Positions 54,579 to 64,000 of a DNA stretch of 64,000 nucleotides are shown one piece after another. Under the pieces are notes generated by a model. It was not told the DNA's origin. It worked only from the letters and a program-made list of their open reading frames with translations, and did not search any database. Numbering within the stretch: the stretch's first letter is position 1; the number at the start of each line of letters is the position of its first letter. This stretch comes from Mesocentrotus franciscanus (Eukaryota; Echinodermata; Echinoidea; Camarodonta; Strongylocentrotidae): positions 19,828,449 to 19,892,448 of the forward strand of contig CP137685.1 in assembly GCA_037976565.1 (NCBI GenBank), read 5' to 3'. A program made the translations under genes and the position numbers.

Positions 54579-57500
54579 CTGTACAATTGCAGGAAGAACA
54601 AGACAGATGAAAAACAAATGTGTTTGGCAAGCATAAACAAGGAATTGCACATTGTTGTTGCATATAAATACGAAGTGTAGCCGAAGCTTAATTGAAAGTT
54701 ATCCAAAATAAATGATAAAGTTAAACTATTGCTATACTATTAATCTTCATTTGCCACACTCTACCCAGGTGAGGTAAATGGGTACCTGGCAGAAATTAAT
54801 TCATTGAAATGCTAGAGCGCTGTAATGGCAGCTAGGCTAAAGCTGGGGTAATAATTAATGCGCCTAGGAATAGAATTTCTAGATAGACGGCGCTATAGAA
54901 ATGCCTATAATTATTATTATTATTATTATTACTATCTCTCTCTCTCTCTCTCTTTGTGGTCTTTAAGGCAAAAAAATTAGATAAAACCGAAACCTAGATA
55001 TTTAGAAGAGGTATTGAATTTGTTCATAAAACCCAACAATTCCCTCTGCCGACTATTAATGTACATGTACAATGTATGCTCTCTCTCTCTCTCTCACTTT
55101 TTCTCTCCCCCTCTCTCTTTCTCTCACTATCTCTCTCTCTCTCTCTCCGACTCTCTCTCTCATATCCTTACATTGCAAGGTGCATTTTCTTCCCTCCCAG
55201 TTGTTTTATGCCCTGAAACAAGGAGAGGCATGTGCAGCCTTTTGAGGGGAAAATTGCAGTTATTATTGACCTACGCTCCCACAGAATTTCAACACAAATT
55301 TCTTCCAATCTGTGCAATTGTTTAAAACAAAATTGTCATACCCTAGTCACACCAACAAGACCGATACCTGGGGGTGTTTCACAAAGACTAAGATCGACTT
55401 TAAGTTGGACTTAACTATAGCAGGCTGTTCATGCCACCGTTTGCTCTCATCAGTTACTGGCATTTGTCTTTCAAGGGACGTACAAATCATGGTCACAAAT
55501 CTACAGAATTTACATTTTTGATAGTTCATTATTGAAGGAAAAATATTATCTAAAGATCATAATTGAGAGACCAACGGTGAGAGCAACCAGTGGCATGAAT
55601 GGCCTGCCATAGTTAAGTCCAACTTAGAGTCGATCTTACTCTTTGTGAAACACCCCCAGATCGACAACAGACCAAACAAAATTATTGCATTTGCTCTATT
55701 CTATGGCCAAGAATCGGTCAGTTTGCTAGTGTATTAAACCGAGGTATTGGGACTTTGATACATGTGATTACTTACTTTGTGTTTTTTGTATTCTTCATAC
55801 TCTTCATCATCTGTGGGTAACTCATGTCTGCACAAGGGACAGGAATTGGTCTGTAAAGGAAGAAGAAAGAAAATGAATGAAAACTGAACACTCTTTAACT
55901 TGAAAATGATTGATACTAAACAAACTAGCAATAAGGATTCTAGAAACTGTATCATTCAACCACATTTTTAACACTGAAAAACAATTAACATAAAATCATG
56001 AAGGAAAAGAAAAAAGAAAAAAAATTGATCATGGCTTCTTTTTCATGATTTTTCATGATTTTTTTTCTCAAACCAATGCATCCACAAGGCCTACCTCTAT
56101 TAATCGTTTATCTAAAATCAATTTAACTCTTTCTGAGTTACTACTTATTTAAAAACTAATCTCTTGCATTTCGCTAAAGATTGTTAAAAACCTTTGAAGG
56201 AATTATACCTCAATGGTACAATTATCCCTGATATGTGTGCCTGAGTTTGAAGCAAAACTAAAAGAGAATAACAGAGGTGAAATTATGATATAAATTAGAC
56301 AAACAATGAGAAGTTTATATTATAACAAATCCTCCCAGCTGTAAATTTGGCCATTAGGTGTGATATTGGACATGGACTACTTTCCCATATTGATTTGTCA
56401 TATACAGGGATAGCAATCCTTGTAAAATTAAAAAATGAATAAATAAATAAGATTTTTTTTTTTTAATCCAAAATATTGCTTGCTTTACATACCTTGCCTA
56501 ACCATGGTAGAATACAAATCTGGTGAAATTCATGTGTGCATGGTAGAGTCTTTGTTACATCACCTGCTTGATAGGGCAGCAGGCATATAGGACACTTCTC
56601 TGTTAATAACAATACAAATATTGGATATTTTATTTTACCCCACATATCCAACATGCAAGGTGTTCCAATATTACCGCTAGGCTACTATTTGGGTGCTCAC
56701 AACATTCAAGGAATTTCATTCTGATGGTACCTGATGGTCAAATTGTATAAATTTAGTCTCAAAAGATGTATAAGTCTCTAGGCGATAACGTCATTAAAGC
56801 TTGCGGCGCAAAAAGCCTTTATCTCACATACGTCTGGGTATATCTGGAATGATTACCTGCTCTGTCTGTTGAAACTTTGGTCTCCTTCAAATTGGCAACA
56901 CATTCCTTTGAAGCCGCAGGAGCTTTTCTGATATCTGGTGGGAGTTCCAAACTAAAAGGAGAAAAATAATGATAACATTCACATAAAGCAAACAAACAAA
57001 TAACAAACATGCTAGAGAAATATATGTTTTTCTTAAATTGCTAAAGCTGATGTAAACATGCATCTCTTAAAAAAAAGATATTCACCCGTATAAATTTTCA
57101 AACATTAATTAGCATTCTGTTTACTTGATTCTTTACCCAGAGGTGTAGGCAGTTTAAATCCTTGGCCTGTCTAATTTATTACACATCTTCTTTGCAGTTG
57201 TCTCTTTATAATGCAAATGGTATTAATCTCAGGAATATGAGACTTATACATACAAGAAGCAAATAATATATAACATATTGTCTTAAAATAATAAATGAGT
57301 AAGTTTACGTTGTTTTGTATATGTTCTGAAATTAAAGATTTCCAGTCTTCCAATGATATGTTGTACTTTACTCCGCTTGAACCTATTTAAATAACATATT
57401 ATACAAAGAGTACCGGTAAGTAATATCTATTCAGAAAAAATATGCATTTCCTCATTTGCCCCATTGTTGGATTTGTGACCTAGATCTCTGCGGTATTGAG

Positions 57501-58864
57501 CAATATTCATGAAAAAGAAGTGACCTAGGATTGCAGGATCAACCTCTTCTCATATCATGACGACAATGTCGATAATGACGTTGAAACTCACCCTTCTCTT
57601 TCAGCATACTGCCTAACATCATTTATTAGAATCCTGTGAATTATGAGAAACAGAATTAAAAATTAAAACACGAGTCTTGAGACTTGAGGGACACAGACAC
57701 AGTACATGTCAGGGTTTCCCATAACAGAATATCATATATTAATTATTATCACACATGTCACACCATACCCAAATTTAACAGTGTTCAAACTTCAATGAAT
57801 GTTAATTCTGCAATGAGGCATGTATGGTCATGATGACAGACTCTGTTTCTAACTTAATTCACTTCTAAATGTTAGAATAACTTAAAGTCTTATTAAAGGT
57901 ATTACAAAGTGTTGGTATGGGGTGATGAATTTGGTTCAAAGAACATATTGGAAGCATATGCGAGTTTACAATATTCAATAATCGTTGTCGTGGTTGAAAT
58001 CGAGTCTAAAGTGATAAACTTATAAATAATAAACTCTTTATGTTGTATAGTGCCCTCTCAAGACTGATATTACTTTAGCTTTAAAAAATGTTTCTTGACT
58101 ACAATCGACCGATTTGCTATTCCTGTTTGGAAATTATATACCAGAACTGCATATTCTGAGATTTTCATGATCGCAGCTACCATGGAATGGCCTTAGGCGC
58201 TATTTGAAATATTTGAAATTTACCGGGAGCACCAGTAAATTTTGATTATTCAATTTGCTCGAAAACAGAATTGTTTTATAGGCTAATTTTTTAGTGCTTA
58301 TAAAATCCACAGGGGCATCCAAATATATCAAAAATTTAAAAATTTACTATCAGTATCAATCCAATTTCAAAATTTCCCAAAACTTTGTAGGCCTAGTCAG
58401 TCTATTAATTATTACCTTAGTTTTTAAGGAAGGACCCAATGCCAACATATCATTTGTCATCAACTTTAGCTTTAATTAGCAATTCGTCCAATTTCAAAGA
58501 GTTTCCAAAATCATGACAATTTGAATTATGACAATTAACACTATATCAGTAATATAAATGATAAAACGGTTTTCAGAATACCATACCATCCCTGTTCTGA
58601 AGATAATGTGCGTGCGTTAAGCAGAATCCAGCCACCCTTCTACTAAGCACGCAGCCAGAGCTCCAGGGAGACCAATGCCTCACGGTTTTGGTCGAGCAGC
58701 TGCTCGCAGCATATTTTAACACTCGAAATTACCGTACTTTTACATGATTATTCTAGCTGTTAAACATTCATTATAACTTACCTCGCCCATCGCAGCAGAG
58801 TATTTAGCTCAGGACCAGTTTCCCCAGTTGGTTCACAACCATGTTCATCAAAATAAGATGCCAT
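54519..58864 (-). CDS. RNF181: RNF181-type RING-H2 E3 ubiquitin ligase, six coding exons
   Basis: A small E3 ligase; by family knowledge the RING binds E2 enzymes and passes ubiquitin to substrates. Joined exons give 153 residues, exactly the human length. Seen: N-terminus [12 protein letters not shown], almost the same as human ([12 protein letters not shown]); a spacer with [11 protein letters not shown]; a RING-H2 domain in exons 4-5 with [13 protein letters not shown] and CPLC (C3H2C3 ligand order complete); ILPWLGK; the strongly conserved [20 protein letters not shown]; and a short basic tail ending LHNSMYT (human LHGAMYT). Splice phases 2, 2, 1, 0, 0 are consistent. The start has A at -3 and G at +4, and an in-frame TAA upstream at 58,906-58,904. 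Neither RING residue nor frame is damaged. Confidence 0.95.
54745..54932 (+). mobile_element. SINE 3' part with ATT tail (RNF181 intron 5)
   Basis: TTTGCCACACTCTACCCAGG, GTGAGGTAAATGGGTACC, GGCTAAAGCTGGGGTAATAA and GGCGCTATAGAAATGCCTAT, ending in ATTATTATTATTATT. Same family as 27,367 (-) and 42,440 (-). The tRNA-like head is missing here. Confidence 0.8.
54933..55165. repeat. CT microsatellites
   Basis: (CT)n at about 54,935-54,953 and about 55,078-55,161 inside RNF181 intron 5. Confidence 0.9.
55369..55658. mobile_element. Foldback MITE, GGGTGTTTCACAAAG family (copy B), RNF181 intron 5
   Basis: Left: TGGGGGTGTTTCACAAAGAC, then AAGTTGGACTTAACTATAG. Right: CTATAGTTAAGTCCAACTTA-type text through CTTTGTGAAACACCCCCA. 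The central text (GGCTGTTCATGCCACCG / GGTGGCATGAATGGCC) is also inverted. Same terminal motif as 76-378. Confidence 0.85.
55776..55850 (-). CDS. RNF181: RNF181 coding exon 5 (end of RING)
   Basis: Acceptor CCTTTACAG, donor GTAAGT; 25 codons, phase 0 on both sides. Encodes [20 protein letters not shown] and YKKHK, supplying the last two zinc ligands. Confidence 0.95.
56493..56599 (-). CDS. RNF181: RNF181 coding exon 4 (RING core)
   Basis: Acceptor TGTTATTAACAG, donor GTATGT. Encodes [33 protein letters not shown]: six of the eight RING-H2 zinc ligands and the Trp typical of E2 binding. Confidence 0.95.
56857..56951 (-). CDS. RNF181: RNF181 coding exon 3
   Basis: Acceptor TCTCCTTTTAG, donor GTAATC; starts phase 2 and ends phase 1. 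Encodes [20 protein letters not shown] and [11 protein letters not shown], the weakly conserved spacer before the RING (human has LPPPAAKTVVENL at this place). Confidence 0.85.
57592..57633 (-). CDS. RNF181: RNF181 coding exon 2
   Basis: A 42-nt exon between acceptor AATTCACAG and donor GTGAGT, phase 2 on both sides. Encodes [13 protein letters not shown]. Its support is splice sites and phase rather than strong similarity. Confidence 0.8.
58782..58864 (-). CDS. RNF181: RNF181 coding exon 1
   Basis: ATG at 58,864; donor GTAAGT after GGGCGAG. Encodes [20 protein letters not shown] and NTLLRWA, with an N-terminus nearly identical to vertebrate RNF181. Confidence 0.95.
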
Positions 58865-59060
58865 TGTTAGGAATAAGACCGAGTGGATTTGAAAGTTCTC
58901 GTTTTAAAATTTAATTGTGGTAGAGGATAGTTCCCCTGACTCAAAGTCACCTTTCAATTTGACGTCATAGGTCGAACGTAGTCTTCTGCTGACGGGTCAA
59001 GTCCACAGTAATTTACTGTAAAAATACGTATTTTTACAGTTCTGTGGATCAGTCAGTTTC
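58865..59060 (-). promoter_or_regulatory. RNF181 5'-flanking region with CRE-type site
   Basis: A perfect TGACGTCA lies at 58,960-58,967, about 96 bp upstream of the ATG, in the position range typical for functional CREs. The transcription start is not determined. Confidence 0.45.
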
Positions 59061-60380
59061 TGGGGTGGATGTAACAAAATAAGAAATAAATAAATCGAGA
59101 TTTTATTGTGTTATCCTACCTAGCAAAATCAATCGAAATCTGTAAACAATCAACGGCTTCAATTGATTTACCAATCACTCCCCTCCCCCCCTCCCCTCTC
59201 TCTCTTTCTATCTCTCTCTCCCTCTCTTTCTCCTCTCCAATCCTCTCTTCGTCCTTTCCCCTCTGTCTCCCTGTCTCTTAGTATCTAACTCCAGGCTCTC
59301 ACTCCCCTCCCACTTTCTCTCTCTCCCTCTCTCGGCTCTCGATCTCTCTCTCCCGCTCTCCCTCTCTTTCTCCTCTCCCATCCTCTCTTCGTCCCTTTCC
59401 CCCTTCTCTATCTCCTCCATCAGCTCCTTAAAATATCTGCTTTCACTGGATTTCAAACCATCACGGTTCAAAGATATGTATTGTCATATGGGATGGGCGA
59501 AGAATCACATGAGGAATATCATTACCTTCCCCCATCATATACCCCCTTCTAATCTCATCAATAGTTAAATCATCATCCTATCAAAGTCGGTTGATGATAC
59601 AAGAATTAGATTTGAGTTCCACAATCTTAAGGATCATTTCCAATTGGTACTAGGATGATTGTTATTTAATTGGGCATAATGAAGTTCATTTTGTCCAACA
59701 TTCATCCAATATCTTTACTATTGCATGATAGTGTAGTTTTTATCAAGGTATACTCTACTTGACACCTGTAACCATGGTAACTGCCCGTGCTGTGTTATGT
59801 AGGACCCACATGACAAGTATGATGGCAAGAGGAGACATTTATGAAATGTCTTCATGACATCTCCAATCACGTCGATGTGGGTATAGGGGCGTCAATCCAT
59901 CATTGGGAAAACATTGCATTATTATGTTCTATTGAGAGCCACTTCTGAAATTAATTGCTACCCTTAGGATTGACGCCCATGGGTGATATCATTTTTGTGT
60001 GTCTCAGTTTGTGTCTCAATACAATACTCATAACTGTGATTTATTGAAGCATATATACTATTTACTGAGACTATTTGTTTGTGAACAATGTCAATGTCAT
60101 TGAAACTCCAGAAAATGCAAATGTAATTTATGCATAATTAGTAGAATATTTTGTTATTTTCAACTGACATATTGCAATAGTGAAAAAATTTGTATAACTC
60201 TTATGATTGAATTACTAGAAACTGCTTTGTCATTATTATACACTTGTGATGTAATACATAAAGTACTGCTGAAAGATGAAATGAAATTCTGATATGCTTT
60301 CTACTGTCAGTGTTTTTATTTCCAATAAAAGAGCTTTTAAACATTTTTAGATATTTATAATGAGTGCGTGTATGTGTTTG
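59061..60380. other. Intergenic: CT tract, hairpin, otherwise plain
   Basis: CT-rich pyrimidine tract at about 59,175-59,425. A hairpin-ended segment (GGGGCGTCAATCC at 59,886 and GGATTGACGCCC ending 59,979) may be a tiny MITE. No gene recognised. Confidence 0.5.
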
Positions 60381-60389
60381 TGTATGGGT

Positions 60390-63300
60390 TAGTCCTTCTT
60401 CTGCTACCTTCCTACATCTTGTACCCTTTTCCCACTACAGTCATACTTCTAATTCTACAACCTTCCTGCTTCTACTACCACCCTACCTCTCCTAATTCAA
60501 CTACCACCCTGGATCTACCACTTTACCTCTAATTCAACCCTACCTCTACTATCACCCTACTTCTAATACCAACCTACATCCTCAACCTACCTCTACTACC
60601 AATCTACCTTTTCTACCACCCAACTTCTGCCACCAAACTACCTCTACTACCATCCTACATCTTCGACCACCCTACCTCTACTACCTTCCTATCTCTACTA
60701 CCTTCTTATCTCTACTACCTTCTTATCTCTACTACCTTCTTATCTCTACTACCTTCCTATTTCTACTACCTAACTTCCTCTAATACCATCCCCCCACACC
60801 GACCCGCCTCCACAACCATCCGCCTCAATACCTCCACCACCACTGTACCTCCATCACAGACCTTCCCTCTAGTACAGTATGGCCGCTAGAACCATATTGC
60901 CTCTAGTACTTCTATTAGGATTTTCCACTACCACCACCCTTCCCTGCTACCACCCTACCTCTACTTCAATCCTGGATCTACTACCATTTTATCTCTAAAT
61001 CGATCCATTCTCTACTACCACCCTACCTCTGCTATCACCCTACCCGTTCTTCCATACTACCTTTACTACCATCCTACCCGTTCTTCCATCCTACCTCTAC
61101 TACCATCCTACCTCCACTACCACCCTACCTCTACCACCAACCTACCTCTACCACCACCCTTCCTCTACCAGCATCCATCCTATACCACCATCCAACCTCT
61201 ACTACTTCTCTTACTTCTACTACCACTTTACCTCTACTGTCATCCTACCTCTACCACCATCCCTCCTCTATCACCACCCTACCTCTGCCACTATTCTACC
61301 TCTACTACCATCCTACCTCTGCCACCATTCTACCTCGATCTACTACCATCCTGCTTCTACTACCATCCTACCTCTTCTTTGAACTTACGTCTACAAGCAC
61401 CCTACCCGTTCTTCCATCCTACCTCTACTACCACTCTAAATCCTATACAATTCTGAACATCCTACCCTACTACCATCCTACCTCTACTACCATCCTACCC
61501 GTTCTACCATCTTACCTCTACTACCATCCTACGTCTATCCCCACCCTACTCGTTCCTTAATTCTGCCTCTACTACCATCCGACGTCTACTACTATCCTCC
61601 CTCTGCCACTATCCTCCCTCTGCCACCATCTTTAATACCTCTGCCACCATCTTACCTCTGCCACCATCTTACCTTTGCCACCATCCTATACCTACTTTAA
61701 TCCTACCTCTACTACCATCCTACCTTTAGCTACCACCACCCTGGCTCTACCACCTTCAATCTCTCTTCTACTACCAGTCTACGTCTACTCCCATCCTACC
61801 TCTATTGCCATCCTACCTCTACCACCACCCTACCTCTACCACTAAACTACCTCTTCCATCTTTCTTCCTCTACTACCAACGTCTACTACCACCCTACCCA
61901 TTCTTCTATCCTACCTCTACTGCAATCCTACGTCTACCCCCACCCTACCAGTTCTTCCATCCTAGTCTACCCCACCCTACCCATTCTTCCATCCTACCTC
62001 TACTAACACCACCTTACCCGTTCTTCCATCCTACCTCTACTTCAACCCTACCCGTTCTTCCATCCTACCCTAACTTCCATTCTACGTCTACTACCACCCT
62101 ACCCGTTCTTCAATCCTACCTCTACTACAACCCTACCCGTTAATCTTCCATCCTACCTTAACTACCATTCTACGTCTACTACCACCCTACCCGTCCTTTC
62201 CTACCTCTACTAACACCACCTTGCCTGTTTTCCATCCTACCTCTACATACCATCCTACGTCCACCCCACCCTACCTGTTCTTCCATCCTACCTCTACTAC
62301 ATTCCTACGTGTACTACCACCCTACGTTCTTCCACCCTACCTGTACTACCATCCTACGTCTACTACCACCCAACCCATTCTTCCATCCTACTTCTACTAC
62401 CATCCTACGTCTACCCCCACCCTACCCATTCTTCCATCCTACGGCCACCCCCACCCTCCCTGTTCTTCCACCCTACATGTACCACCACCCTACGTCTACT
62501 ACCACCCAACCCATTCTTCCATCCTACTTCTACTACAATCCTATCAGTTCTTCGATCCTACCTTAACTACCATTCTACGTCTACTACCACCATACCCATT
62601 CTTCCATCCTACCTCTAGTACCATCCTACGTCTACCACCCTACCCGTTCTTTCATACTACCTCTACTACCATCCTACATCTAGTACCACCCTATCCGTTC
62701 TTCCACCCTACCTCTGCTACCATCGTTAGTCTACTTCCACCTTACCTGTTCTTCCATTCTACCTCTACTACCATCCTACTTCTACTACCACCCTACCCGT
62801 TCTTCCATTCTACGCCTACTACCACCCAACCCGTTCTTCCATCCTACCTCTACTACCATCCTGCGTCTATTACCACCCTACCTGTTCTTCCACCCTACCT
62901 GTTCTTCCATCCTACCTCTACTTACACCACCCTACCCATTCTTCCATTCTACGGCCACCCCCACCCTCCCCGTTCTTCCACCCTACATGTACCACCATCC
63001 TACGTCTACTACCACCAAACCCATTCTTCCATCCTACTTCTACTACCATCCTACGTTTATCCTCATCGTACGTCTACCCCCTACCCATTCTTCCATCCTA
63101 CCTCTACTTCAACCCTACCCGTTCTTCCATCCTACCTCTACTACCATCCTAAGTCTATTCCCACCCTACGTCTATCCCCACCCTACCCGTTCTTCCATCT
63201 TGCCTCTAAATGCAATCCTACGTCTACTACCACCCTACCCGTTCCTCAATCCTACCTCTTCTACAACCATACCCATTCTTCCATCCTACCTCTAGTACAT

Positions 63301-64000
63301 TCCTACGTCTACCACCCTACCCGTTCTTTCATACTACCTCTACTACCATCCTACATCTAGTACCACCCTACCTGTTCTTCCACCCTATCTCTGCTACCAT
63401 CGTTAGTCTACTTCCACCTTACCCGTTCTCCCATTCTACCTCTACTACCATCCTACTTCTACTACCACCCTACCCGTTCTTCCATTCTACGCCTACTACC
63501 ACCCAACCCGTTCTTCCATCCTACCTCTACTACCATCCTGCGTCTATTACCACCTTACCTGTTCTTCCATCCTACCTCTACATACCATCCTACGTCCACC
63601 CCACCCTACCTGTTCTTCCATCCTACCTCTACTACATTACTACGTGCACTACCACCCTACACGTTCTTCCACCCTACCATTACTACCATCCTACGTCTAC
63701 TACCACCCAACCCATTCTTCCATCCTACTTCTACTACCATCCTACGTCTATTCTTATCGTACATGTACGTCTACTCTCATCGTACGTCTACCCCCACCCT
63801 ACCCATTCTTCCATCCTACGGCCACCCCCACCCTCCCGTTCTTCCACCCTACATGTACCACCATCCTACGTCTACTACCACCCAACCCATTCTTCCATCC
63901 TACTTCTACAACCATCCTACGTCTATCCTCATCGTACGTCTACCCTCATCGTACGTCTACCCCCCTACCCATTCTTCCATCCTACCCGTTAATCTTCCAT
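60390..64000. repeat. Large degenerate CTACC/TACCATCCTACCTC minisatellite, continues past the window
   Basis: At least 3.6 kb of C/T/A-rich sequence. At 60.4-61.7 kb it is an irregular short-unit repeat (CTACCACCCTACCTCTA). From about 61.9 kb it becomes ordered, with blocks CTACCCGTTCTTCCATCCTA, CCTCTACTACCATCCTACG and TCTACTACCACCC. Longer duplications are also visible: text at about 62,600-62,910 recurs at about 63,286-63,580. Pro/Tyr/Ser/Thr/His-rich frames up to 379 codons run through it, but they arise from the repeat. Confidence 0.93.

Noticed and set aside
58610..58720. GC-rich patch with GAGCAGCTGCTC palindrome in RNF181 intron 1
   Set aside because: No frame or splice signals consistent with an additional exon; kept only as an intronic curiosity.
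62221..63360. 379-codon frame rich in Pro, Tyr, His, Ser and Thr
   Set aside because: It lies wholly inside the minisatellite, and several frames of the same strand are equally open.

Overview
This 64 kb window is eukaryotic DNA: intron-containing genes with GT-AG splicing, tRNA-derived SINEs, non-LTR retrotransposon remnants, many small DNA transposons and very abundant GA/CT, GAT, ACT/ACC and AATTC microsatellites. The AT-rich base composition, the kinds of dispersed foldback elements and the closeness of the two proteins to deuterostome orthologues suggest a marine invertebrate deuterostome, most likely an echinoderm such as a sea urchin. The lineage is an inference; the sequence holds no species marker.

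Only two protein-coding genes can be supported, and they converge. A SIRT1-type sirtuin (NAD+-dependent protein deacetylase) lies on the + strand at 34,899-48,945. It has nine coding exons whose splice phases all agree, giving 899 codons plus stop if one missing base in exon 3 is allowed for. An RNF181-type RING-H2 E3 ubiquitin ligase lies on the - strand at 58,864-54,519. It has six coding exons giving 153 residues, the same length as human RNF181. Both have an in-frame stop just upstream of the ATG, A at -3 and G at +4, and a perfect TGACGTCA (CRE-type) palindrome upstream.

Layout: 1-34,460 is gene-poor and repeat-rich (microsatellites, foldback elements, TTAA-flanked MITEs, SINE heads, a three-copy 183-bp tandem repeat, two LINE remnants, ACT/ACC triplet tracts and a degenerate GGGGCAC array). 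34,460-48,950 is the SIRT1 locus, whose introns hold a nested element with internal tandem repeats, a full-length SINE, a TTAA MITE and seven tandem copies of the exon 7 acceptor region. 48,950-54,500 is intergenic with palindromes and a 13-bp repeat array. 54,519-58,864 is RNF181. 59-64 kb is a pyrimidine tract, then a large degenerate minisatellite that runs off the end of the window.

I found no CRISPR array, operon, virus or dedicated new molecular system. The most notable signals are the decayed tandem array of exon 7 acceptors inside SIRT1, the one-base frameshift in SIRT1 exon 3, and the layered families of TTAA-flanked foldback elements.
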